Source of the DNA: a bacterium | GTDB taxonomy: Bacteria; Desulfobacterota; DSWW01 | Assembly (NCBI GenBank): GCA_028277985.1 | Contig: JANQFG010000096.1 | Span: forward strand, 1-64,000 | Direction of reading: 5' to 3' | Length of the DNA stretch: 64,000 bases | In this document: one piece after another, positions 8,135 through 15,196 of the stretch | Layout: each line of letters begins with the position of its first letter | Numbering within the stretch: the stretch's first letter is position 1 | The notes under the pieces: generated by a model | What the model was told of the DNA's origin: nothing | What the model saw: only the letters and a program-made list of their open reading frames with translations | Database searches by the model: none | Program-made: the position numbers and the translations under genes

Positions 8135-9892
8135 CTAGATCTTGACGGGCTGCGCTTCTCCAAAAACGCCCCGCAGAACATCGCAGATCTCCTGCAACGT
8201 CGCCTCCGCCTTGACGCAGTCTATGATGTCGGGCATCAGATTCACCGCCTCGTCACCGGCGTGCTGTTCCAACACCGACAAGGCCTTCTGGACCGCACTG
8301 CCGTCCCGCTCCTTTTTCAATTGAGCCAGGTCCACCCTCTGCCGATCCTCTGCCGAGTTCATCGACTCCTCGTCGTAGGTATCGTCCACGGCCCGATTCA
8401 CGGTCACTTCGATCTCGTTCTCGTCGTTGAAGCAGTTGACGCCTACTACGAAATCCTCCTGTCTCTCGATCCTCTTCTGACGTTCGTAGGCACTCTTTGC
8501 AACCGCCTTCTGCATGTATCCGCTTTCGATGGCGGCTACGGCTCCTCCCATCTTCTCGATCTTGTTGAACTCGGCCCAGGCGTCCTCCTCGATCTCGTCC
8601 GTCAGGGCCTCCATCATGTAGGAACCTGCCCACGGATCGTTCACGTCGGCGATCTTCGCCTCGTGAATCATGATCCGGGTCGCATCCAGGTTGAGTTGAA
8701 CCGCCTCGAGACTGTGTCCAAGCCCAAGGGGTTCGTCAAAGGGCGGGAAGCTCAAGGGCATGGCTCCGGACATCCCACCCGCAAGCCCTCCGATAACGGC
8801 CCTCGTATGGTTGTTCAAGGGCCGCTGCAGCGTGGTCGAAGAGCACCCGATGTGTGCCGTCACGGGCTGACGAATAATCATGCTCCTCGGGTTCTTCGCC
8901 CCGAACCTCTCTTTGAGCATTCGGGCGTACATCCGCCGGGCGGCCCGCTGGAACGCGATCTCCTTGTAGATCTCCATGCTGCCGCCGAAGGCGTTGAAGG
9001 TGAACATGGGTGCAAAGGCATCCACGTCGAGACCTGCATCCACGCCTGCCTGGAGGTACGCTGCGCCGTTCGCCATGGAAAAGGCCAGATCCTGGGTCCG
9101 GGTCGCGCCTGCCTCGCGTATGTGGTAGCCCCCAATGCTGGTGATGTTGAGCTTCGGCATATGCTCGGTGCAGAAAACGAGGATGTCCCGGAAGAGCCTG
9201 AGCGACTGCCTGGGCGGGTAGATGTAGGTGCCCCGTGCTATGAATTCCTTGAGGATGTCGTTCTGCGGCGTGCCACGGAGCTTATCCAGGGGAATGCCGC
9301 GCTTTTCGGCCATGGCGGCATACATGGCGATGATGACGGCCGCGGGAGCGTTGATCGTGAAGTTCGACGCCACCTTGTCCATCTCCAGATCCCCGGTGTA
9401 CGCCTCGTAGATGATCTGGAAATCCCGGAAGGAGTCGACCGCCACACCCACTCGGCCAACCTCGCCATCCGCTTCGGGACTGTCCGAGTCATACCCGCAC
9501 TGTGTGACCAGGTCGAAGGCCATGTTCGGTCCCCCCGTCCGGCCGATCGATTGCATCCGCAGCAGGTAGTCCCGATAGTCCGAGGCGGTCCCGAATCCCC
9601 CGTACTTCCCCACGCTGCCGCCTCCACCCCAGTCCGGCCGGTGGCCTCGTTTGGCGCTCTGCTCTGCAAAGGCCCTCCAGAAGTCGAAGGGGTTGTTCCC
9701 GGCAGTGAAAGGATACTGTCCCGGGAAACCGACCTTCTCGAGAAAATCAAAACCGTCTCTCGCCGCCGGTGTGTAGAATCGCGTTGGACTCTCGGGGAGC
9801 TTGAACCGCTCCACCCGCGGGTCCAAAACCTTCTCCTGCCACTCTTTTTCCGCTTTGCGAACCCTATCGATTCTATCCGTGTCTTTTGACAT
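8135..9892 (-). CDS. B12-dependent acyl-CoA mutase large subunit (methylmalonyl-CoA mutase-like)
   Basis: The 585 aa protein is the substrate-binding TIM-barrel subunit of an acyl-CoA mutase. Motifs are FPGQYPFT, MAFDLVTQCGYDSD, GTPQNDILKEFIARGTY and GGYHIREAGAT. The cobalamin domain is encoded separately by the upstream small-subunit gene. Arg220 in IARGTY aligns with the Arg that binds the substrate carboxylate in methylmalonyl-CoA mutase; isobutyryl-CoA mutase has Gln there. The loop that carries Tyr89 in methylmalonyl-CoA mutase is instead longer and different (NNPFDFWRAF...GGGGSVGKYGGFG). This suits a succinyl-type substrate with a bulky side chain, as in rearrangement of (1-methylalkyl)succinyl-CoA. 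The operon context agrees. Substrate is inference. Confidence 0.9.
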   Translation of the reverse strand: MSKDTDRIDRVRKAEKEWQEKVLDPRVERFKLPESPTRFYTPAARDGFDFLEKVGFPGQYPFTAGNNPFDFWRAFAEQSAKRGHRPDWGGGGSVGKYGGFGTASDYRDYLLRMQSIGRTGGPNMAFDLVTQCGYDSDSPEADGEVGRVGVAVDSFRDFQIIYEAYTGDLEMDKVASNFTINAPAAVIIAMYAAMAEKRGIPLDKLRGTPQNDILKEFIARGTYIYPPRQSLRLFRDILVFCTEHMPKLNITSIGGYHIREAGATRTQDLAFSMANGAAYLQAGVDAGLDVDAFAPMFTFNAFGGSMEIYKEIAFQRAARRMYARMLKERFGAKNPRSMIIRQPVTAHIGCSSTTLQRPLNNHTRAVIGGLAGGMSGAMPLSFPPFDEPLGLGHSLEAVQLNLDATRIMIHEAKIADVNDPWAGSYMMEALTDEIEEDAWAEFNKIEKMGGAVAAIESGYMQKAVAKSAYERQKRIERQEDFVVGVNCFNDENEIEVTVNRAVDDTYDEESMNSAEDRQRVDLAQLKKERDGSAVQKALSVLEQHAGDEAVNLMPDIIDCVKAEATLQEICDVLRGVFGEAQPVKI

Positions 9893-9945
9893 CCCAATTC
9901 CCCTGCAAAAGGTGACCTCGTCTGTCCTGCCGCCAGGTATCTCGA

Positions 9946-10359
9946 CTACCCTGCCCCTTCACTGCTGACCTCGGAACGGATATATTCCGCGATCATCGGG
10001 ATCGAGGCCCCGGAGGTAAACACCTCCCCTACCCCTATATTCTTCAAGGCGGGAATATCCTTTTCCGGGATGATTCCACCCACCAGCACCAGGATGTCGT
10101 CTGCCCCGTGCTCCTTCAGGCGGGCCATCACCTTGTCCGTCAAGGACACGTGTGCTCCGGACAGAATGGACAGACCCACCACATCCACGTCTTCTTGAAG
10201 GGCAGCCACAGCAATCTGATCCGGGGTCTGCCGAAGGCCCGTGTACACGACTTCGAACCCTTCATCTCTCAGCCCGTATGCGACCACTCGAGCCCCGCGT
10301 TCGTGGCCATCCAGGCCCGGTTTTGCCACGAGCACCCTGATTTTTCGCTCCTCGCTCAT
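9946..10359 (-). CDS. B12-binding small subunit of acyl-CoA mutase
   Basis: The protein is 137 aa from [20 protein letters not shown], the usual size for a stand-alone mutase cobalamin domain. The long ORF start at 10629 would read through the promoter and is rejected; GGAGGG lies 6 nt ahead of the chosen ATG. The cobalamin signature is complete: DGHERG (axial His), GLSILSGAH and LVGGIIP. It is the first gene of the minus-strand operon, about 75 bp below the predicted sigma54 transcription start. It pairs with the large subunit 53 bp downstream and, by family knowledge, with the MeaB GTPase at 13819. Confidence 0.92.
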   Translation of the reverse strand: MSEERKIRVLVAKPGLDGHERGARVVAYGLRDEGFEVVYTGLRQTPDQIAVAALQEDVDVVGLSILSGAHVSLTDKVMARLKEHGADDILVLVGGIIPEKDIPALKNIGVGEVFTSGASIPMIAEYIRSEVSSEGAG

Positions 10360-10444
10360 CCAGTCCCTCCGCTCTTCCATTCTCTGCGTTGTACACCCAG
10401 CCATCTCGACAGCCCATCCGGCCGCCTCAAGGGAGAAGGAAAAA

Positions 10445-10461
10445 GGCAAGAAGGGTGCCAA
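10445..10461 (-). promoter_or_regulatory. Sigma54 (-24/-12) promoter for the mcmS-to-GRE1 operon
   Basis: Minus strand reads TTGGCACCCTTCTTGCC with GG (10459-10458) and GC (10447-10446) exactly 10 nt apart, a near-consensus sigma54 promoter. The predicted start is about 10434, 75 nt ahead of the small mutase subunit. The same 17 bases occur at the GRE3 operon promoter (44670-44686). Confidence 0.85.
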
Positions 10462-10548
10462 ACGCGCTCTCAGACCTTCAACTAGCTGATTTACCAAACG
10501 AAAAAGCTCGGGAGCGCCCCATCTTTCCATTGATGCTGGCCAGCCTCT

Positions 10549-10566
10549 TGAGTCAATATTGTCCCA
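10549..10566. promoter_or_regulatory. Imperfect palindrome TGAGTCAATATTGTCCCA, candidate activator site
   Basis: An 18-bp imperfect palindrome centred on CAATATTG, about 90 bp upstream of the -24 element. Half-sites TGAGTCAAT and TGGGACAAT match the TGGGWCAAT motif found elsewhere near these promoters. GTCAATATTG recurs at nearly the same distance from the GRE3 operon promoter. Confidence 0.5.
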
Positions 10567-10619
10567 TACCCCTGGACTCCGCCTGTGTAAGTGCATGTTT
10601 TTGTTGTCTGATCCCGGCA

Positions 10620-10668
10620 TGACCCACACGGGTCACAACGAGGGTCACGATGGGTCAATTGGGGGACA
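10620..10668. promoter_or_regulatory. Cluster of GGGTCA/TGGGWCA half-sites in the divergent control region
   Basis: TGACCC-ACAC-GGGTCA (10620-10635) is a perfect 6+6 inverted repeat. It is followed by GGGTCA at 10642, TGGGTCA at 10651 and GGGACA at 10663. TGGGTCAATTG (10651-10661) recurs as its reverse complement at 13495-13505. The cluster lies between the minus-strand operon and the plus-strand MoaD/activator genes and may control both. Confidence 0.5.
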
Positions 10669-10674
10669 TATCGG

Positions 10675-10703
10675 TTGACATCAGGGCAGTACACTGCGAG
10701 ACT
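10675..10703 (+). promoter_or_regulatory. Possible sigma70 promoter for the MoaD-like/activator 1 genes
   Basis: A perfect -35 TTGACA (10675-10680) is followed after 17 bp by GAGACT, a poor -10. It lies just downstream of the half-site cluster and 65 bp before the MoaD-like gene, so an activator-dependent or autoregulated promoter is plausible. Confidence 0.35.
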
Positions 10704-10767
10704 CGAGGCTGAGGCACACATCACCTTTGACCTCCACCCTTTGACCCGACGAGAAAGGTGAAAACAA

Positions 10768-11040
10768 ATGGCAATCACAGTGAGAGTGCCGGGCTCCTTG
10801 AAAAGCTGGTTCCAGGGCAGCGACGAGGCCACCTGCGGCGGGAGCAACCTCAAAGAATGCATCGAACATCTGGAGGGCCAGTTCCCGGGCCTCCGCGAAC
10901 GCCTGCTGAATGACGAGGGCGAGATTTCCGCCGTGCTGATCTTTCTGAACGGCGAGAACGTGATGAGCCTCGATGGGCTCTCTACGACGGTCGCCGATGG
11001 TGACGAGATCGGCATCATACCTTTCGCAGCCGGGGGATAG
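10768..11040 (+). CDS. MoaD/ThiS-family ubiquitin-like sulfur-carrier protein
   Basis: The 90 aa protein has a beta-grasp pattern: MAITVRVPGSL at the start, AVLIFLNGENV, then VADGDEIGIIPFAAGG. The C-terminal Gly-Gly is the activation site of MoaD, ThiS and related sulfur carriers, and is exposed right at the stop codon. No MoaE, ThiG or adenylating E1 enzyme is in the window. GAGAAAGGTG precedes the ATG. It is followed after 5 bp by an orphan protein and then by sigma54 activator 1. It may be a sulfur donor or, as for some archaeal and bacterial MoaD-like proteins, a protein modifier; both are inference. Confidence 0.82.
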   Translation: MAITVRVPGSLKSWFQGSDEATCGGSNLKECIEHLEGQFPGLRERLLNDEGEISAVLIFLNGENVMSLDGLSTTVADGDEIGIIPFAAGG

Positions 11041-11045
11041 CGACC

Positions 11046-11567
11046 ATGATCATCGACGACCCGAATTCGAAATTCATCTTTGTCTATCATCCCCTGGTGC
11101 TGATGGGAAGGAGCTACACGGTATACGACGGAAAGGAAATGACGAACGGAGAAATCCTCAAGTATTGGGGGAAGTGGCTGGTGCTGGGAGAGAGGCCCTG
11201 GCTGGACGGGCTGGCGGAGAAGCTCGATCCCTACGTGGAAAGCAAGGAAATCCCCGTGATCAAATACGATCGATCACCACCTCTGAACCTCGGCGTGGAG
11301 GAGTGCGTGATGATGGTCTACTGCGACCGGCGCAACCGCGATGATGTGTGGAAGATCCTCACTCCGTTCGGAATCAAGATGAAAGCCTGGGTCACGGAAC
11401 GAGAGACCATGGAGATGTGGCGACCCGGGGGCGTGCTCCTCGAACGGTGGATGGCTTCGCAGGAGTACGACGAGGCGACCCGGGAGGCGGTCAGAGAAGA
11501 CGCGGGAAGGAGAATCTCCTACGTTTTCGACCATCCGGACGAGATCTACAGAACCTGGGAACAGTAG
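11046..11567 (+). CDS. Uncharacterised 173 aa protein following the MoaD-like gene
   Basis: I do not recognise a family. The protein is soluble, has no signal peptide or membrane segment, and is rich in Trp, Glu, Asp and Arg (KYWGKWLVLGERPWLDGL; FGIKMKAWVTERETMEMWRPG). It has only two Cys (ECVMMVYCDR). The start lies 5 bp after the MoaD-like stop, which implies co-translation and probably a joint function. It precedes sigma54 activator 1 by 65 bp. A partner or target of the sulfur carrier is possible but unsupported. Confidence 0.6.
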   Translation: MIIDDPNSKFIFVYHPLVLMGRSYTVYDGKEMTNGEILKYWGKWLVLGERPWLDGLAEKLDPYVESKEIPVIKYDRSPPLNLGVEECVMMVYCDRRNRDDVWKILTPFGIKMKAWVTERETMEMWRPGGVLLERWMASQEYDEATREAVREDAGRRISYVFDHPDEIYRTWEQ

Positions 11568-11570
11568 GTC

Positions 11571-11608
11571 GGCAGGGATCAGGGCGCAGGGCGCAGGGCA
11601 AACCCTGC
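11571..11608. repeat. GGGATCAGGG-type G-rich repeat with small hairpin
   Basis: GGCAGGGATCAGGGCGCAGG continues as GCGCAGGG; GCAGGG-CAAA-CCCTGC forms a hairpin (11593-11608). Similar GGGATCAGGG elements occur at 15113-15140 and 23945-24052, each in an intergenic gap. Confidence 0.5.
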
Positions 11609-11632
11609 CTCCCCAAGAAAGGAGTGCCGTGG

Positions 11633-13471
11633 ATGTCTGAGAAACGCGCTCATCGAGAAGAACAGTCGCCTTCGGTGTCGCACGAGATCATGGATCTTCA
11701 GAAGACGGTCATGGAGCTCGAAAAGAGGGGGCGGTTCTTCGAAATGTTGATCAGAAGCCTCCCCGGGGTCTTCTACGCCTTTGACCAGGACCAGCAATTC
11801 CTCAACTGCAACGAGAACATGGAAAAGGTGAGCGGGTATTGCAGGGACGAACTGCTCCACATGACGGTGAACGAGCTCTTCTCCGGTGCGGACTTGAAGC
11901 GCATCAAGAAGGCGGTGCGCACAGCCTTCTCGAAAGGAGAGGTCACGGTGGAGGCGGAATTGACCAGCAAGGGCGGAAACCAGATCCCGTATCTCTTTTC
12001 CGCCGTCAGCACAAAGATCGAAGACGGCTCCTATGTGCTCGGCATGGGGATCGATCTGACCGAGCTCAAACAGACGCAGGATGCGCTTCGGGAGAGCGAG
12101 ACCTTCTACCGCGTTCTGGCGGAACGGATGACGGTGGGGGCCATGCTGTGCCAGAACTCGAAGATCGTCTTCGCCAACGACGCCCTCCTGTCCATGTTCG
12201 GCTATACCGACGCGAGCGAATTGTTCGGGAAAGATATCGGGGAGCTGGTCTCGCGGGAATTCGAGATGTACTTCAGAGAGATGTTCGACGTGCTGGAGAA
12301 GAAGTTCTCCCGACAGAGATCCTTCGAGACACGCTGCCTGACCAAGGCGGGCCGTGAGATCTGGATTACCGGAAGGGCCAGCCTGATCCAGTGGAAGGGT
12401 CTGCCCACCGTGTTCATGACCTCCAGAGACATCACGGATACGAAGGAGAGAGAGCTCTCCATGATCGAGGAGGCGGAACATCTCCGAAGGGAGAACATCA
12501 GCCTGCGCTCTTCGATCAAAGACCGCTATCGCCTGGGAAGTATTATCGGCAAGAGCCCCGCCATGCAGGAAGTCTACGAGCTCATCCTGAACGCCGCCGC
12601 AACGAACGCGAATGTGATCGTGTATGGCGAGTCCGGGACCGGCAAGGAGCTGGTCGCCGGCGCCATCCACGAGATGAGCAGCCGCTCGGAAAAGGAGTTT
12701 GTCCCAGTCAACTGCGCCGCCATCCCGGAGAACCTCCTGGAAAGCGAATTCTTCGGACACAAGAAAGGGGCCTTCACAGGAGCCCATGCAGACAAGCAAG
12801 GGTATCTCGACCGGGCCGACGGGGGCACCCTCTTTCTGGACGAGGTCGGCGAGTTGAGCCTGAACCTTCAGGCGAAGCTGTTGCGGGCCATCGAGGGAGG
12901 CGGTTACTCCCCGGTAGGGAGCAGCGTGAACAAGGTCTCTCACTTTCGCATCATCGCCGCGACGAACCGCAACCTCCTGGAGCACGTCCGGCAGAGGATC
13001 ATTCGCGAAGACTTCTTTTACCGGATCCACGTGATTCCGATCAATGTCCCTCCCCTTCGAGAACGCAAGGAAGATATCCCACTCCTGGTGGAGCACTTTC
13101 TAAAACACTACTCCGAGAACGAGGATCCCCCTTCGGTCCCTGGGCAGGTCCTCGAGTCTCTCATGGCTTACGACTGGCCCGGCAATGTGCGGGAGCTGCA
13201 GAACGCGATTCAGCGTTTCATCGCCGTAAAGCGTCTCGAGTTCATCCCCTCCTCCACTCCTTCCCGCGACCCACTCGAAGCCGGCGATTCTGCGGCGATC
13301 CCGGGTTCGGACGGGACCGTCGGGCTCAATCAGAGCGTCGAGGATGCGGAGAGGGCCTCTATCCGAAGGGCCCTGGAACTCTGTAACGGCAAGAAGGGAA
13401 TGGCTGCGAAAGCCCTCGGCATCTCTAGAAAAACCCTTTTCAGAAAGATGAAAAGGCTGGACATGTCCTGA
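11633..13471 (+). CDS. Sigma54-dependent transcriptional activator 1 (PAS-PAS-AAA+-Fis HTH)
   Basis: The protein is 612 aa from MSEKRAHREEQ; AAAGGAG precedes the ATG, so the longer ORF start is rejected. Two PAS domains lie at about 30-140 and 150-265 ([31 protein letters not shown]). The AAA+ domain follows with Walker [15 protein letters not shown] in [11 protein letters not shown] (the sigma54 contact loop) and Walker [10 protein letters not shown]. The C-terminal Fis-type helix-turn-helix ends AKALGISRKTLFRKMKRL. It lies between two sigma54 promoters, for mcmS (minus) and meaB (plus). The PAS domains presumably sense a ligand or redox signal. Paralogues: 30784-32619 and 44910-46745. Confidence 0.93.
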   Translation: MSEKRAHREEQSPSVSHEIMDLQKTVMELEKRGRFFEMLIRSLPGVFYAFDQDQQFLNCNENMEKVSGYCRDELLHMTVNELFSGADLKRIKKAVRTAFSKGEVTVEAELTSKGGNQIPYLFSAVSTKIEDGSYVLGMGIDLTELKQTQDALRESETFYRVLAERMTVGAMLCQNSKIVFANDALLSMFGYTDASELFGKDIGELVSREFEMYFREMFDVLEKKFSRQRSFETRCLTKAGREIWITGRASLIQWKGLPTVFMTSRDITDTKERELSMIEEAEHLRRENISLRSSIKDRYRLGSIIGKSPAMQEVYELILNAAATNANVIVYGESGTGKELVAGAIHEMSSRSEKEFVPVNCAAIPENLLESEFFGHKKGAFTGAHADKQGYLDRADGGTLFLDEVGELSLNLQAKLLRAIEGGGYSPVGSSVNKVSHFRIIAATNRNLLEHVRQRIIREDFFYRIHVIPINVPPLRERKEDIPLLVEHFLKHYSENEDPPSVPGQVLESLMAYDWPGNVRELQNAIQRFIAVKRLEFIPSSTPSRDPLEAGDSAAIPGSDGTVGLNQSVEDAERASIRRALELCNGKKGMAAKALGISRKTLFRKMKRLDMS

Positions 13472-13818
13472 GACACGCCACCCCTTCCGTGTCACAATTG
13501 ACCCACATTAGGGCTCGTAGAGCCATCCCTGTCCCTTGTTGCCGACATCCCCAGAATACAAGCGTTTCCGCTCCATGCCCGGTTGGTCTTGTGGCACAAG
13601 TGTCCCACCGCCGTCTTGCCTGCTCCTGATGTCTATCCTCTTGATATAGACTATTCTTCAATAAAAACAATGGGTTAATTCTTCCCGCCCCTTGCTGGCA
13701 TTCTTCTTGCCTTTTTGGAACCCGACTTCGAGGTCCTGCCGATCAGGCCCGACATGGGAAACCCGGCTCAGGAGCGATATTCGCCCGTTCACTTCGGAAG
13801 CTGAAGGTGCAGAAAAAC
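13472..13818. promoter_or_regulatory. Control region ahead of the meaB operon
   Basis: This 347 bp gap holds no gene. It carries CAATTGACCCA (13495-13505, reverse complement of 10651-10661), the inverted repeat CTTGTG-G-CACAAG (13589-13601), TGTCCCA (13602-13608) 90 bp ahead of the -24 element, an A/T-rich stretch near 13660-13680 suited to DNA bending, and the sigma54 promoter listed separately. Confidence 0.6.
13695..13711 (+). promoter_or_regulatory. Sigma54 (-24/-12) promoter for the meaB operon
   Basis: The sequence reads CTGGCATTCTTCTTGCC with GG (13697-13698) and GC (13709-13710) 10 nt apart. The predicted start is near 13722, about 95 nt ahead of meaB. Confidence 0.85.
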
Positions 13819-14811
13819 ATGGCCATACCTTTTGACAAACTCGTGAAAGGGGTCCGACAGGGCCATCTGAGGTCCCTGGCAAGGTTGATCACTCGAGTGG
13901 AGAACCGGGAAGCGGGGTGGAAGGACGCCATGAAGACGATCTTCCCTCAAACCGGCGGCACGGTTGTCTTCGGAATCACCGGCGCTCCCGGGGCCGGCAA
14001 GAGCTCCCTCACCAACCGGATCGCAGAGGGTCTCTCGAAAAGGGGCTTCCAGATTGGAATCATTGCGGTAGATCCCTCGAGCCCATTTTCAGGGGGCGCC
14101 CTCCTCGGGGACCGTCTCAGGATGCAGGATATCGCCACGATCGATGGCATCTTCATCCGCTCCATGGCGACCCGGGGCACCCTGGGCGGCCTTTGCCAGG
14201 GGGCCCGGGACGTGATCCGCATCCTGGATGCTTTCGGCAAGGACATCGTGCTGATCGAGACCGTGGGCGTGGGTCAGGATGAGATCGAGGTGGTCAGGGC
14301 GGCAGACCACGTTCTGGTGGTTTCCGTGCCCGGGTTGGGGGACGGGATTCAGACCCTCAAGGCCGGCATCATGGAGATCGCCGACCTCTTCATCGTCAAC
14401 AAGGCGGATCGGGACGGCGCGGACGAAGTGGTTTCGGATATCCAGGCCATGCTCGAGATTTCCCAGGAAGGGGACGAAAGCGCCCCTCCCGTTCTGAAGA
14501 CCTCAGCCGTCACCGGTGAAGGAATCGAGTCTCTGGTAGACCTGCTCCTCCGGCTCAAGGAAGAAAAGGAGGCGCAGACTCGAGACCATGCGGAACGCGT
14601 CAAGGAGGAGATTCTCACCCTGATGGAGCAGGAGCTCTTCCATCGCATCCGTTCCGAATGGGCAGGCAACGGGGCTCTTCAAGATGCGGTGGACCAAATC
14701 GGCAAGGGAAAACAGGATCCCTATTCAGTGGCAGAGGACATGCTCTCCGGCATCGAGTCATTTCAACTCGGGCCGATCTCCGACAGAAAAGAAAGGGGAG
14801 GAGGAAAATGA
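13819..14811 (+). CDS. meaB: MeaB-like GTPase, chaperone of the B12-dependent mutase
   Basis: This 330 aa G3E-family GTPase has Walker A GITGAPGAGKSS, AVDPSSPFSGGALLGDR, Walker B LIETVGVGQDE, the nucleotide-specificity motif NKADRDGADE and a C-terminal dimerisation arm. MeaB proteins gate cofactor loading and protect acyl-CoA mutases from inactivation. The mutase subunits it would serve lie in the divergent operon. An upstream GTG at 13807 is possible, but ATG 13819 fits the family N-terminus better. It is the first gene after a sigma54 promoter, and its stop overlaps the next start (ATGA), showing translational coupling. Confidence 0.92.
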   Translation: MAIPFDKLVKGVRQGHLRSLARLITRVENREAGWKDAMKTIFPQTGGTVVFGITGAPGAGKSSLTNRIAEGLSKRGFQIGIIAVDPSSPFSGGALLGDRLRMQDIATIDGIFIRSMATRGTLGGLCQGARDVIRILDAFGKDIVLIETVGVGQDEIEVVRAADHVLVVSVPGLGDGIQTLKAGIMEIADLFIVNKADRDGADEVVSDIQAMLEISQEGDESAPPVLKTSAVTGEGIESLVDLLLRLKEEKEAQTRDHAERVKEEILTLMEQELFHRIRSEWAGNGALQDAVDQIGKGKQDPYSVAEDMLSGIESFQLGPISDRKERGGGK

Positions 14812-15113
14812 TGATCCTGATCGGCGCCTTCTTTTCCGCCGCATTGTTGTTCAACGCAATCCCCCATCTGGTTCAAGGAATCTGCGGAAAACGACACATG
14901 TCCCCCTTTTCCGTCGAGTCGAGTGCCGTTACAAACGTGCTCTGGGGTTGGGCAAATCTCGTCGCAGGTGTGTTGATCGGCAGGGGGTGCCACTGGGATG
15001 CCTGGACCGCTTCCACCTGGCTTGCCTTCGCCGCGGGCGGTCTGAGCGTTTCTCTTTACCTGGCCATCTTCTGGTCAAACCCGAACGCAAGGCTTCCCTG
15101 GCATAAGGAATAG
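14808..15113 (+). CDS. Small integral membrane protein
   Basis: The 101 aa protein starts MMILIGAFFSAALLFNAIPH and has about three hydrophobic segments (residues 1-20, 44-60, 70-90), so it sits in the inner membrane. A conserved-looking HLVQGICGKRHMSPF loop follows the first helix. The start overlaps the meaB stop and has GGAGGAGG ahead of it. I recognise no specific function; it resembles small uncharacterised membrane proteins. Context does not explain why a membrane protein is coupled to meaB. Confidence 0.7.
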   Translation: MMILIGAFFSAALLFNAIPHLVQGICGKRHMSPFSVESSAVTNVLWGWANLVAGVLIGRGCHWDAWTASTWLAFAAGGLSVSLYLAIFWSNPNARLPWHKE

Positions 15114-15145
15114 GGAACAGGGATCAGGGGGCAGGAGGCAGCATC
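15113..15145. repeat. GGGATCAGGG-type G-rich repeat
   Basis: GGGAACAGGGATCAGGGGGC followed by AGGAGGCAGC, in the gap before the VWA gene. Related to the elements at 11571 and 23945. Confidence 0.45.
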
Positions 15146-15196
15146 CCACGCCTCGCCTCCACAACAAGGGATCAAACAGGGAGCAAGTGGGAGCCT

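Noticed and set aside
7487-9889. 800 aa plus-strand ORF, and other long ORFs such as 4543-6096, 11579-13096 (-) and 23853-25724 (-)
   Set aside because: They lie antisense to clear, well-supported genes, have no domain features and arise from high GC at third positions.
10683-10700. Weak sigma54-like element GGGCAGTACACTGC ahead of the MoaD-like gene
   Set aside because: GG-GC spacing can be made to fit, but the flanking bases lack TGGCAC and TTGC; the TTGACA just upstream is as likely.
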